A DNA stretch of 64,000 bases from Desulfotignum sp. (GTDB lineage Bacteria; Desulfobacterota; Desulfobacteria; Desulfobacterales; Desulfobacteraceae), in NCBI GenBank assembly GCA_011390635.1, contig JAABSA010000004.1, positions 62,001 through 126,000 on the forward strand, in the 5' to 3' direction. A program made the position numbers and the translations under genes. Of the stretch, positions 41,970 to 51,135 are shown one piece after another. The notes beneath the pieces were generated by a model. It saw only the letters and a list, made by a program, of their open reading frames with translations. It ran no database searches and was not told where the DNA came from. Numbering within the stretch: position 1 is the first letter of the stretch; every line of letters starts with the position of its first letter.

Positions 41970-43643
41970 TTAGTGTAACAACGTTTCATAGCCTTTGATC
42001 AGGCCCGGTTTCAATTGCATTTTGGTACGAAAAATTTTTCCCCTGGGTGAGAAATTTCTCACGATATTGAATTTCTGGTATTCCACCACTTCCACCTCAT
42101 CCATATTCTCAGGGTCAGCACCGGAATTTATGGCTTTTTCTTTGAGTAGATTATAGGCGGTTTCCATGAGGTCATCTTCGGAAAAGGTTTTTGAGATGGG
42201 TTCGGCAAAATCTTCTTCATGGGCTGTTACAATGCCCTGTTCCGTGTCGGCGTACAAAGACACCTCACAGGTGGTTCTGGCCAGAGCGGCACCTACTGCG
42301 TTGGCAACGGCGGAGTTCGGGACCGCAAAAGTGTCTATCTGGTAAAGGTCTTCAATCTTTTGGGCAAAATAGGGGGCAGGCCCCCCCAGTACCAGAATTT
42401 TCTGGGGGCTGAGTTTGTATCCCTCCAGAAAATCATGCACCGTGTAAACCGGCTGGGAATTGATTTGATCGATCATTTCAAAGGTTTTTTTCAAAATGAT
42501 GGTGCAGCAGGTTTTAAAGACTTTTTCAGCGGCCTGTTCATCGGAAAGCCCCAGTCCTTTGGCAATGGTATGAATGCCGGCCAAAGATTTTTCCGGATTG
42601 GCCGAATCCATAACCCCCAGCACCACCATGGCATCCGTTGGGGTGGGCAACGGTCCGCCAAAGGCCATGGCAGGTCCCTGCCGGTCCGGCCCGATGGTGA
42701 GATTGCCATCAATGACCCGCAGGGCACTGTCACCGCCGATCCCTTTTGAATCGGTGCGCAAAGATCGGATCAGGCTTCTGTAGCGGCCCCTTTGAATACC
42801 TACCGGCTCCAGCAGCGGGGCCTTGTCCACCAGGAAGGCGATATCCGTGGTGGTACCACCGATATCCAGAACAATGGCATCCTGGCCTTCGGGGGCGTAT
42901 GGAATGGCGCCCATGATACTGGCAGCCGGCCCTGATAATACGGTTTGACCGGGAAAATGCATGGACGCTTCCAGGCTCATGGTACCGCCGTCAGCTTTGA
43001 GAATCTGGATGGGAACGGTCAACCCTTTTTCATTCAGGCTTTTTTTCACCGCTTCAAAAAAGGATTTGTGCAGGGAAAATACGGCTGCGTTCAGATGGGT
43101 GGTGGCGATCCGCCTGGGAAAGTTGAGATTTCCCGATACATGGTGGCCCAGAAAAACCTTTTTGAAATATTTGTGAATGATCCGTTTTATCAGAATTTCA
43201 TGGCTTGGGTTTCGCACACAGAATTTGCTTACCACACCCACGTATTCAATACCGGCAGCGACCAGTTTTTGTGAGATATCCTTGATCTGTATTTCATTGA
43301 CCGGGGCTTTTTCCCTGCCTCTGTGGTTGATGGATCCGGATACCGGATAATACTGTTCCCCCGTACGAAAAAATTCCGGATCTAGGCCTGGTCCGGCCGA
43401 AACAATCATACCCACCGGTTCCATGGTCTGCTGGACGATCGCATTGGTGGTAAGTGTGGTGGAAATAACCGCACGTTTGATCCGGCTGGGATCTACGGAT
43501 TCAAGGAGCTGGGTAAAACCTGAAAGAACGGTGTTAAAAAGATCCGCATGATCTGTGGTAACCTTAACACTTTTTTCAATACCCCTGTTGCTGAGAAGAA
43601 CGGTATAGGTGTGTGTGCCGCCAACATCCAATCCTATTATCAT
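41970..43643 (-). CDS. Hydantoinase A/oxoprolinase family protein
   Basis: A 557-residue ATP-dependent hydrolase-type protein of the ASKHA fold. MIIGLDVGGTHTYTVLL is the N-terminal phosphate loop, IVLDIGGTTTDIAFLV the second (near 265), and TTLTTNAIVQQ and SGPAASIMGA are also typical of HyuA. The family cleaves cyclic amides such as hydantoins or 5-oxoproline, or carboxylates acetone or acetophenone, usually with a HyuB partner. No HyuB is next to it. The deacetylase-like gene starts ten bases downstream, and the three genes appear to form one operon. The reaction cannot be told from sequence. Confidence 0.88.
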   Translation of the reverse strand: MIIGLDVGGTHTYTVLLSNRGIEKSVKVTTDHADLFNTVLSGFTQLLESVDPSRIKRAVISTTLTTNAIVQQTMEPVGMIVSAGPGLDPEFFRTGEQYYPVSGSINHRGREKAPVNEIQIKDISQKLVAAGIEYVGVVSKFCVRNPSHEILIKRIIHKYFKKVFLGHHVSGNLNFPRRIATTHLNAAVFSLHKSFFEAVKKSLNEKGLTVPIQILKADGGTMSLEASMHFPGQTVLSGPAASIMGAIPYAPEGQDAIVLDIGGTTTDIAFLVDKAPLLEPVGIQRGRYRSLIRSLRTDSKGIGGDSALRVIDGNLTIGPDRQGPAMAFGGPLPTPTDAMVVLGVMDSANPEKSLAGIHTIAKGLGLSDEQAAEKVFKTCCTIILKKTFEMIDQINSQPVYTVHDFLEGYKLSPQKILVLGGPAPYFAQKIEDLYQIDTFAVPNSAVANAVGAALARTTCEVSLYADTEQGIVTAHEEDFAEPISKTFSEDDLMETAYNLLKEKAINSGADPENMDEVEVVEYQKFNIVRNFSPRGKIFRTKMQLKPGLIKGYETLLH

Positions 43644-43777
43644 GGCGTATTCCTGTTGCTAAATGATTGTGTTCAGCCTTTATATTTATCTGTCATATCA
43701 AGGGGAAGCTTGTCAGAAAACACCAGGGTTGTCAATGACGTTTTTGCTGTAAAAAAGGTTGGCCGGCAAGTAGTGGA

Positions 43778-44677
43778 TCAGGTGTTTGGAAGGTGTTGCT
43801 GGGCAAAGGCGATAAATTTTTTACAGATGGGAGACTGGGTGCGTTTTCTGGCCCATGTCAAATAAAAAAAACGATTCAGGTCCAGTCCGTTCACCGCCAG
43901 GGCTGACAGCCTTCCTTTTGCCAGATCATCAGCCACAGCTATGGTGGAGAGAATGGAAATTCCCACATGGTTGAGTATTCCCTGGAGTACGGAGACAGAA
44001 GAACCCATGGTCATGCAGGTATGCAGTTTTTCCGGGTTATATCCGGCGGTTGCCATGCTTTTGCAGATGCTCTGCCAGGTGCCGGAACCGGGCTCCCTTG
44101 CAATAAACGGCTCATCAGTCAATTTGTTGCAGTCAATGTCAGACAGGTGCGCCCATTTGTGCCCTTGTGGTACAATCAGCTTCATTTCATCTGCTACCAG
44201 CACTTTCTGGGCAATGGCTGGATCTTTTGTCAGGGCGCCCACCACCCCCAGTTCCACCCGGCCGTTTTTGACATCTTCAATTATCTGACGGGTGTCTCCC
44301 GCATGCAAAGACACCGCAACATCAGGATAAGCCTGGGCAAAAGGTCCCATGAGTCTGGGAAGAATATAGCCGGCTGGTATTGTGCTGCCGCCGATAATCA
44401 GACTGCCTTTGGTACACCCGATAAAATCGAGCATGGCGGATTCGGTCCTGTCCCGGAGGGCCAGCATCTTTTTTGCATGTTCCAGCAGTATTAAGCCGGC
44501 CTGTGTGGGCACTGTTTTTTTGCCCAGCCGGTCCAGAAGCCGGCATTGAAAATGGCGCTCCAGATCCTTTATATGAGAAGATACGGTGGGCTGGGACAGA
44601 TTGATGATATGGGAAGCTTTTGAAAAACTATTTTCTTCCACAACAGTGACAAAAATCTGCAGCTGCCAGAGATCCAT
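43778..44677 (-). CDS. LysR-family transcriptional regulator
   Basis: A 299-residue regulator with an N-terminal winged HTH (about 1-60, SFSKASHIINLSQPTVSSHIKDLE) and a LysR substrate domain (about 88-295). Its form, MDLWQLQIF followed by PTVSSHIKDLERHF, resembles the LysR group tied to selenium metabolism in delta-type bacteria; that is recollection, not a search. The GTG at 44683 would overlap the coaD stop by four bases and the ATG at 44677 lies three bases beyond it; I use the ATG. The target genes are unknown. Confidence 0.88.
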   Translation of the reverse strand: MDLWQLQIFVTVVEENSFSKASHIINLSQPTVSSHIKDLERHFQCRLLDRLGKKTVPTQAGLILLEHAKKMLALRDRTESAMLDFIGCTKGSLIIGGSTIPAGYILPRLMGPFAQAYPDVAVSLHAGDTRQIIEDVKNGRVELGVVGALTKDPAIAQKVLVADEMKLIVPQGHKWAHLSDIDCNKLTDEPFIAREPGSGTWQSICKSMATAGYNPEKLHTCMTMGSSVSVLQGILNHVGISILSTIAVADDLAKGRLSALAVNGLDLNRFFYLTWARKRTQSPICKKFIAFAQQHLPNT

Positions 44678-44679
44678 AT

Positions 44680-45216
44680 TCACCGGGTGCCTTTTTTGGT
44701 CGGATTCCGGCGCAATTCATCCCCGAGCAGCGGAAATTTTTCCATAAGTTTTATTTTCACCGGTTCCGGTACCATATCCGATATATCCCCACCGAACTGG
44801 GCAGCTTCCTTGATAATGGAAGAAGAGGTGAAAATCCATCTCAGCCCTGTCATAAGAAACACTGACTGCACATCTTTATACAGTTTTCTGTTCATCAGAG
44901 CCATCTGAAATTCACTTTCAAAATCAGATATGGCCCGCATTCCCCGGATAATGGCAACCGCTTCTTTGATGCGGGCATATTCCACCAGAAGCCCGTCAAA
45001 GCAATCCACTTTCAACGCATCATTGCCGTTGAAAGTGTGCTGAATCATTTCCAGTCTTTCGGCAGTGGAAAAAAGCGATTTTTTGGAAGGATTCCGGAGT
45101 ATTGCCACAATTACTTCATCAAAAATTTCCAGGGCCCGCTGGATCACATCCATATGGCCGTTTGTCAAGGGGTCGAATGACCCGGGATAGATGGCTATTC
45201 TTTTTTTTGGCGGCAT
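44680..45216 (-). CDS. coaD: Phosphopantetheine adenylyltransferase
   Basis: A 178-residue nucleotidyltransferase that makes dephospho-CoA from 4'-phosphopantetheine and ATP. The TxGH-type site is GSFDPLTNGH at about 12-21, with IIRGMRAISDFESEFQMALMN near 90-110 and the C-terminal SSSIIKEAA. It is about 15 residues longer than the usual 160, with extra length at the C-terminus. It follows rsmD with eight bases between, the usual rsmD-coaD order. Confidence 0.96.
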   Translation of the reverse strand: MPPKKRIAIYPGSFDPLTNGHMDVIQRALEIFDEVIVAILRNPSKKSLFSTAERLEMIQHTFNGNDALKVDCFDGLLVEYARIKEAVAIIRGMRAISDFESEFQMALMNRKLYKDVQSVFLMTGLRWIFTSSSIIKEAAQFGGDISDMVPEPVKIKLMEKFPLLGDELRRNPTKKGTR

Positions 45217-45224
45217 TATTTTCC

Positions 45225-45788
45225 TTATGGTTGGTGCTGTGTTCTGGTTAAAAAGGAAATGGTTGTCCTTGAGTATTTTTTTTGCCGGAAAATGTCAAGT
45301 CCGTTCAGGGTATGGGGCAGGATTTCTTTGGTTGCATGCTCGGCAACAACGATGCCCCCATCAGATAAAAGAGGGGAAATGTTTTGGTTTTCAAGGATTT
45401 TTCTCACATAATCCCGGTCATAGGGCGGGTCCATGAAAATCAGGTCAAAGCCGTCGCCCATGACGGATGGAGGAAGCAGGCCATTGAAAATGTCATGGCG
45501 GATCAGCCTGGATTTTTCACAAAACCTGCAGTTGTCGATATTGTGCTGGATAATGTTACAGGCGGCAGCAGATATATCCACAAACACGGTATGGGCGGCC
45601 CCCCGGCTCAGGGCCTCAAGGCCCAGGGCTCCGGTACCGGCAAAAAGATCCAGCACCATTGCCTTTTTTACCTGTGGTCCCAGGATGTTGAACACGGTTT
45701 CTTTTATCCTGTCTGATGTGGGGCGGATATCTAAGCCTTCCATCGAAGAAAGTTTTCTGCCCCTGCAGGTGCCGCTGATGATTCTCAT
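45225..45788 (-). CDS. rsmD: 16S rRNA (guanine(966)-N(2))-methyltransferase RsmD
   Basis: A 187-residue SAM-dependent methyltransferase. RIISGTCRGRKL and DIRPTSDRIKETVFNIL are the RsmD N-terminal signatures, VLDLFAGTGALGLEAL is motif I and FMDPPYDRDY is the catalytic motif IV (N/DPPY). It methylates G966 in small-subunit rRNA. It precedes coaD with eight bases between and follows the NtrX-like gene by 13. Confidence 0.96.
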   Translation of the reverse strand: MRIISGTCRGRKLSSMEGLDIRPTSDRIKETVFNILGPQVKKAMVLDLFAGTGALGLEALSRGAAHTVFVDISAAACNIIQHNIDNCRFCEKSRLIRHDIFNGLLPPSVMGDGFDLIFMDPPYDRDYVRKILENQNISPLLSDGGIVVAEHATKEILPHTLNGLDIFRQKKYSRTTISFLTRTQHQP

Positions 45789-45801
45789 GGGATGGTCCGG
45801 G

Positions 45802-47148
45802 TCATGTCAGCTGTTTTTTAATAAACCGGGTACTGGTGCCCAGTGCTTTAGCCACGGCCGGGATATTGCCGTGGGCCTGCTCCACCTTGCTTTTGACATA
45901 TTCTTTTTCAAAAGCTGTCCTGGCCTTATCCAGATTATTGATGGAGAACAGATGTCTGCGTTCTTTGGTCGGGGTGGTTTCAAATTGCGGATTATAGGGG
46001 TCGGGCAGGTCTGTGACGTCAATGCGGTTTCCCCGGACCATAATGGACAGACGTTCCACCAGATTTTTGAGTTCTCTGACATTTCCCGGCCAGGGATAAT
46101 CGGCCAGCAGATCCAGGGCAGGGTCTGAAATGGATTTTTTTGGATCTGACGACTGCAGAGACAGCTTGTCTAAAAAGGTATCCACCAGCAATGGAATGTC
46201 TTCTTTTCTTTCCCGCAAAGGCGGGACATGGATGGGAATGACATTCAGGCGGAAAAAAAGATCCTGACGGAAATTACCGTTTTCTATTTGCGCGGCAAGA
46301 TCCTTGTTGGTGGAAGCGATGATCCGAACATCCATGTGGATGGTTCTGCCACTGCCGATGCGTTGAAATGTCTTGGATTCCAGAGCCCGCAGGATTTTTG
46401 CCTGGGTGTTGATATTCATGTCACCGATCTCATCCAGGAACAGGGTACCGCCGGAGGCCAGCTCGAATTTTCCCATGTTTTTGGAAAAAGCATTGTCAAA
46501 AGCACCTTTTTCATGGCCGAATAATTCACTGTCAATGGTTTCTTCAGGTATGGCCGCACAATTGATAATGATAAAAGGCTCTTCCGGTCGCAAACTGAAC
46601 TGATGGATAGTTCTGGCAACCATCTCTTTACCGGTGCCGTTTTCTCCGGTGATCAAAATGGAGGCATCAGAAGGGGATGCCGCCATCACCTGTTGGTATA
46701 GTTTTTGAACCGCCGGACTGGTGCCGGTAATGGAATTTTTTTCAATGGTTTTTTTGCGCAGATAAATGTTTTCTTCTTCCAGTTTTCTGAAATTTAAGGC
46801 GTTGTTGATGGTGACCATGACCTTGTCTATGGACAAAGGTTTTTCCAGAAAGTCATAGGCCCCTGATTTGGTAGCGTCCACTGCCGATTCAATTGAGCCG
46901 TGGCCGGTGATCATCACCACCGGAATATTGGGAAACCCTTTTTTAATTTCTTTCAGGGTTTCGATCCCGTCCATTCCCGGCATCCAGATATCCAGCAGCA
47001 CAATATCCGGGGATTCGGCTTCAATTTTTTGTAGTGCCTCGTATCCGTTAAAGGCATGCATTACTTCAAATCCGTCATCTGAAAGTATGCCTTCAAGGGA
47101 CTCTATGATGGTAATCTCATCATCAACGATTAAAACAGCCGGATACAT
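45802..47148 (-). CDS. NtrX-like response regulator with degenerate GAFTGA loop
   Basis: A 448-residue regulator: receiver domain with Asp53, AAA+ domain with Walker A GENGTGKE at 168-175, and a C-terminal Fis-type HTH at about 418-446 (GNIPAVAKALGTSTRFIKKQL). In the position of GAFTGA it reads GAFDNA (215-220), so contact with sigma54 is probably lost or changed. The upstream gene 47204-49420 is an NtrY-like kinase and 56 bases separate the two. It may bind DNA and act with sigma70, or be a repressor. It is otherwise full length, with no frame damage. Confidence 0.9.
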   Translation of the reverse strand: MYPAVLIVDDEITIIESLEGILSDDGFEVMHAFNGYEALQKIEAESPDIVLLDIWMPGMDGIETLKEIKKGFPNIPVVMITGHGSIESAVDATKSGAYDFLEKPLSIDKVMVTINNALNFRKLEEENIYLRKKTIEKNSITGTSPAVQKLYQQVMAASPSDASILITGENGTGKEMVARTIHQFSLRPEEPFIIINCAAIPEETIDSELFGHEKGAFDNAFSKNMGKFELASGGTLFLDEIGDMNINTQAKILRALESKTFQRIGSGRTIHMDVRIIASTNKDLAAQIENGNFRQDLFFRLNVIPIHVPPLRERKEDIPLLVDTFLDKLSLQSSDPKKSISDPALDLLADYPWPGNVRELKNLVERLSIMVRGNRIDVTDLPDPYNPQFETTPTKERRHLFSINNLDKARTAFEKEYVKSKVEQAHGNIPAVAKALGTSTRFIKKQLT

Positions 47149-47203
47149 ACAATAATTCCTTTCTTTTTTTGTTCAGACAGCGCTTGTCGCAGGCCAAGCG
47201 GGG

Positions 47204-49420
47204 TCAGGCGGTCGGAAGTTCAATAATAAATTTTGCCCCCCGGGGCTGGTTGTCCTGAACCCGTATGACCCCGTTGTGGTCGGCAATGATAGAATTGACA
47301 ATGGCAAGCCCCAATCCCATTCCGGTTTTTTTGGTGGAAAAGTAGGGCTCGAATAATTTGGTTTTTTCCTTATCAGAGATGCCTTTCCCGTTGTCGGCGA
47401 TTTCAATTCTCACAATTTTCAATATGGTATCAAAAGATACATCAATGACAATAGTCCCGTTTTTGTTGACCGCGGATACCGCATTGTCAATAAGATTGAT
47501 GAACGCCTGTTTCATATGCTGGTGATCCAGTCTGAGTGTGGGCAGATTTTCTTCAAATCTGGATATGATATTGACGGTTTCCAGTCCTTCCCGGTAAAGG
47601 GCAATGGTTTCTAAAATGATATTTTCAATTCTTGCCTGGGAGAAATTTACATCCGGAAATTTGGCAAACGTTGAAAACTGGTTTACCAGGTTCCGGATCA
47701 GATCCACATGTTCCACAATGGTATCGGCACAATTTGTAAACACCTCATCATTGATTTCTTTTCCGTATTTGCGCTTGAGGCGCTGGGCAGACAGTTTGAT
47801 GGGGGTTAACGGATTTTTTACCTCATGGGCGATACGCCGGGCAACTTCCCGCCATGCAGCCATTCGCTGGGCTTTTTCCAGTTCCGTGACATCATCGAAC
47901 ACCAGGACCGCACCAATGTTGCGGCCGGCATCATCTTTCAGGGTGCTGTAGTGCAAAGAAAAATGCTTGGGAGTGCCGGAGATTGTTGCAGAAATGGGCA
48001 GTTGAATATAATCCTGGCCGGCAGTGGCCTGTTCATGAATTTTGTCAGCCATTTGAAGGTATTCCCCCGTGAGAATCTGCCTGACATGACAGCCGATGAT
48101 ATGCTGTTTTTTAATGGCCAGCATGGATTCAGCTGATTTGTTTATGGTGGTGACGGAACCTGTGTCATTAATGGAGATAACACCGGCAGAAATGTTTTGT
48201 AAAACGATCTCAATATACTGCCTGCTTTTTTCCAGTTCCATATTCTGCTGTTTGAGCATTTCTCTGGATAAAGCAATCTGTTCTCTGCCAGCAGCCAGCT
48301 GGGTGGTCATGGAATTAAAAGATTTGATCAGGGTACCGATTTCATCATCGGTTTCAAAATCGATCTGGTAATTAAGGTCACCTTTTGCGATCCGCTGTGT
48401 ACCTTCGGCAAATTTCATAATGGGAACAGTGATGGATTTGGCCAGTTGAAACCCGAACCAGATGGCACAGAATACAACCAGCAGTGCCACTATGGACAGG
48501 GCAATATAATAGGAAATCTGGGCTGGTTTTTTGGTCAGTTTGAGCTGATGGTATTCTTCCATTCCATCTAGAATGGCAGTGAGATTGTCAGAAAGATCCT
48601 TTGAAATCAACGTGGTTATGACAATATATCCCAATACTTTTTCTGGTGAAGAATCAAAGGGAATGGTGGACACGGTGCGCAAAAACTCTCCCTGGTCTAT
48701 TGGCTGATAAATGGTGGTACTGGTTTTGTTTTCAGAAATTTTGTTCAGATCGGAAGTGGTCAGCAGTCCAAAATAAAGGGGTTCCAGTTCATTGGCCAAA
48801 GACAGGCTGACCCGTTTGGCATCCGGGGTATATACCTCCACGGCATGGCGGTTGAATGCCCGCTGGATCACCTGGGTATACCGGCTCAATTCGTTGTGAT
48901 TTTCTTTTTCCAGAAGTTTTCTGGAATCAATCTGAAAAGCAGCCCGTTTGGCAAAAAACACATCTTTTTCTTCGATATAACTGTATAATTTTTGCCCCAC
49001 CCCGAGAGAGCTTTCGAGGGTCTGTTCCACCGGGGCATTGAACCAGAATGCAATGGAGGTGGAGATAAACTGAATGGAGAAAAAGAACAAAACGGTGGTT
49101 GGAACCAGAGCCAAAATCACAAAAGAGGTTATCAGCCGAGTTTTCAGCTTGGAGCCGAAGACATTGTTTTTTTTTTCGTAGTACAGTTTTGCCAGGTTCC
49201 GGAATACCAGCAGCAGCAATGTCAAAAGCAAAAGCAGATTGATATTGATGAGAATGAACATCAATACCGTGCTGGAAAGGGGAAAATCAGTGCCAAAAGG
49301 GGTGATTCTTGTCTCAATCAGCGTAAGGAAGGCCACGGCAACCAGGATAAGGAGGATAAAAAGCCCTTCTTTTTTCCGCCGGGACCGTTTTTGCTTATGA
49401 TTTTCTATGGCATCTGTCAT
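47204..49420 (-). CDS. NtrY-like membrane histidine kinase
   Basis: A 738-residue kinase with about four membrane helices: two near 20-75, one near 95-120 and one near 305-325. A periplasmic domain of some 180 residues lies before the last one. HAMP (about 330-385), PAS (about 400-500), HisKA with ARRIAHEVKNPLTPIKLSAQRLK (phospho-His near 532) and HATPase with DNGKGISDKEK and STKKTGMGLGLAIV follow. The layout is that of NtrY. Its partner is the NtrX-like gene immediately downstream. The signal is unknown. Confidence 0.92.
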   Translation of the reverse strand: MTDAIENHKQKRSRRKKEGLFILLILVAVAFLTLIETRITPFGTDFPLSSTVLMFILININLLLLLTLLLLVFRNLAKLYYEKKNNVFGSKLKTRLITSFVILALVPTTVLFFFSIQFISTSIAFWFNAPVEQTLESSLGVGQKLYSYIEEKDVFFAKRAAFQIDSRKLLEKENHNELSRYTQVIQRAFNRHAVEVYTPDAKRVSLSLANELEPLYFGLLTTSDLNKISENKTSTTIYQPIDQGEFLRTVSTIPFDSSPEKVLGYIVITTLISKDLSDNLTAILDGMEEYHQLKLTKKPAQISYYIALSIVALLVVFCAIWFGFQLAKSITVPIMKFAEGTQRIAKGDLNYQIDFETDDEIGTLIKSFNSMTTQLAAGREQIALSREMLKQQNMELEKSRQYIEIVLQNISAGVISINDTGSVTTINKSAESMLAIKKQHIIGCHVRQILTGEYLQMADKIHEQATAGQDYIQLPISATISGTPKHFSLHYSTLKDDAGRNIGAVLVFDDVTELEKAQRMAAWREVARRIAHEVKNPLTPIKLSAQRLKRKYGKEINDEVFTNCADTIVEHVDLIRNLVNQFSTFAKFPDVNFSQARIENIILETIALYREGLETVNIISRFEENLPTLRLDHQHMKQAFINLIDNAVSAVNKNGTIVIDVSFDTILKIVRIEIADNGKGISDKEKTKLFEPYFSTKKTGMGLGLAIVNSIIADHNGVIRVQDNQPRGAKFIIELPTA

Positions 49421-49449
49421 GGGGCAGCCAAAGATGGTGACAATAGGGG

Positions 49450-50040
49450 TTAATAGGTGAAATTAATCAGGTACCAGTCTGTTTCAACATCCCAGAAAGA
49501 TACAAAGAAGAAAACATAATGCAAAGAGAAGGGAAGGGTTATTCTGGTTAGTTTTGCCTTGATCCTGATCTGGTATTTTTCTGCTTTGACCAGATTTTCC
49601 AAAGGAATCACCTGCAGGTTATCGACATCTGTCATCCAGTCCCGGGCCTTTTCAAAGGACTGGGTAACAGACGGTTTTTCATTTTTCCAGGGTCGAAAAA
49701 CCGCATATTCCTGTTTCAGTGAATTATATTTTATGGTGGATGTGATTTCAATATCAGCTATTTTTTTGTCCAGCCAGGAGTCACTGGTTTTGTAAAGGGA
49801 TACATAAAAGGTAAATGTTTTGGGAATACCGTTTTGGACCGCCTGGGTAATTTTGTCGGTAAATGCATTTTTTATCTCAAAATAGGTGAGTAGATCATCC
49901 CGTGTGTTCGCCAGCTTGATATTGGCCAAAACCGGGGTGTTATCAGCCTGGATGGCAAGCGGTGCAAGCAGGTGAACCAGAACAGTGAGAATCAGAAAAA
50001 AACAGGCCGGTTTTGCATTGTATATTAGTGGTGTCCTCAT
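49450..50040 (-). CDS. DUF4390 exported protein
   Basis: A 196-residue protein with an N-terminal signal or anchor (about 12-32) and a periplasmic domain of beta-strand character. LANIKLANTRDDLLTYFEIKNAFTDKITQAVQNGIPKTFTF is the DUF4390 signature as I recall it. DUF4390 genes commonly sit directly upstream of ntrY-type kinases, as here, so it may act as a periplasmic partner of the sensor. The start codon overlaps the lpxC stop by four bases (50037-50040). Confidence 0.82.
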   Translation of the reverse strand: MRTPLIYNAKPACFFLILTVLVHLLAPLAIQADNTPVLANIKLANTRDDLLTYFEIKNAFTDKITQAVQNGIPKTFTFYVSLYKTSDSWLDKKIADIEITSTIKYNSLKQEYAVFRPWKNEKPSVTQSFEKARDWMTDVDNLQVIPLENLVKAEKYQIRIKAKLTRITLPFSLHYVFFFVSFWDVETDWYLINFTY

Positions 50041-50924
50041 GTCCCGGTATCCAGTTCCATGGTTGCAGGCCCGGTTTCCCAGGCGGTTTTGTTGTTCAGC
50101 AGTTCTTGGATGAACATGTGGTTCAGGGTATGGCCGGATTTGTGGGTGACAATGTGTCCCTGAATGGGCATGCCCAGCAGGGAAAAATCCCCTAAACTGT
50201 CCAGTAGCTTGTGCCGGACAAATTCATCCGGATACCGCAATCCTTCCGGGTTCAAGATTCTATCTTTATCAACCACAATGGCGTTTTCAAGGCTTCCGCC
50301 TTTACCCAGGCTGAATTTTTTCAATAATTCAAAATCCTGGATAAAACCGAAGGTTCGGGCATGGCTGATCTCTTTTTCAAAATTATGTTTTGTCCGGTCA
50401 AAGGTAAGGCATTGTTTTCCAATGAAACACTGGTCAAAATCAATAGAGCAGGTGATCTTGAAACAGGGCTCGGGCCGGACCTCTACAAATTTATCCTGGT
50501 CCTGTACCCGGATGGTTTTTTTTACAATGATAAAATGTTTGGGCAGGCGCTGGGGCACAATACCGGCTGCTGTAAAAGCCCGGGTGAATTCTTTTGCACT
50601 GCCGTCCATAATAGGCATTTCATATTCATCCATTTCCACCAGGGCGTTGTCTATACCGAGTCCTGCAAAGCTGGCCATGAGGTGTTCGATGGTGGAGACA
50701 ATGGCGCCGTTTATTCCCAGAACCGTTGCCAGACTGGTATCCACGACCCGTTTGAAAAGGGCTGGTATTTCCTGGGTTCCGGGCAGGTCCACCCGCTTGA
50801 ATTTGATACCATGGTTTTCCATGGCCGGCCTGACCATGATATTGTTTTTTTTGCCTGAATGAACCCCGGTCCCGGACAGGGCAACATTCTGTGCCAGGGT
50901 CTGCTGCCTGAAGGCTGTATCCAT
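50037..50924 (-). CDS. lpxC: UDP-3-O-acyl-N-acetylglucosamine deacetylase
   Basis: A 295-residue zinc enzyme for the committed step of lipid A synthesis. Zinc ligands appear as His81 (STIEHLMA), His238 and Asp242 (HKLLDSLGD), with His265 in KSGHTLNH as the catalytic base. The ATG at 50924 gives the usual N-terminus; the extra 35 upstream residues of the open frame have no ribosome site. A Gram-negative outer membrane with LPS follows. A promoter candidate lies upstream. Confidence 0.96.
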   Translation of the reverse strand: MDTAFRQQTLAQNVALSGTGVHSGKKNNIMVRPAMENHGIKFKRVDLPGTQEIPALFKRVVDTSLATVLGINGAIVSTIEHLMASFAGLGIDNALVEMDEYEMPIMDGSAKEFTRAFTAAGIVPQRLPKHFIIVKKTIRVQDQDKFVEVRPEPCFKITCSIDFDQCFIGKQCLTFDRTKHNFEKEISHARTFGFIQDFELLKKFSLGKGGSLENAIVVDKDRILNPEGLRYPDEFVRHKLLDSLGDFSLLGMPIQGHIVTHKSGHTLNHMFIQELLNNKTAWETGPATMELDTGT

Positions 50925-50963
50925 AAGTGTTTTCTTACAATTTAAGGGTCTGTGAAAATGTGT

Positions 50964-50998
50964 GGTATATATACCTGATTTTAATATACAAAGCAAAA
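50964..50998 (-). promoter_or_regulatory. Candidate promoter for lpxC with TATA palindrome
   Basis: On minus, TTGCTT (50998-50993) and TATATA lie 17 bases apart. The -10 is inside the perfect palindrome GGTATATATACC (50964-50975), about 45 bases from the lpxC start. Confidence 0.4.
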
Positions 50999-51135
50999 CA
51001 AATAAGAATTTTCTTTGGTTCAGGGACAAATTCTGGTAAACACCAATAAAGAGAGCAACTTTTGGAGTTGGCTGACCTTGTTTACCAACGCTGAAGTCAG
51101 AAAGTTAAGGAAAAAGATAAGATGTAAGGTGATCC

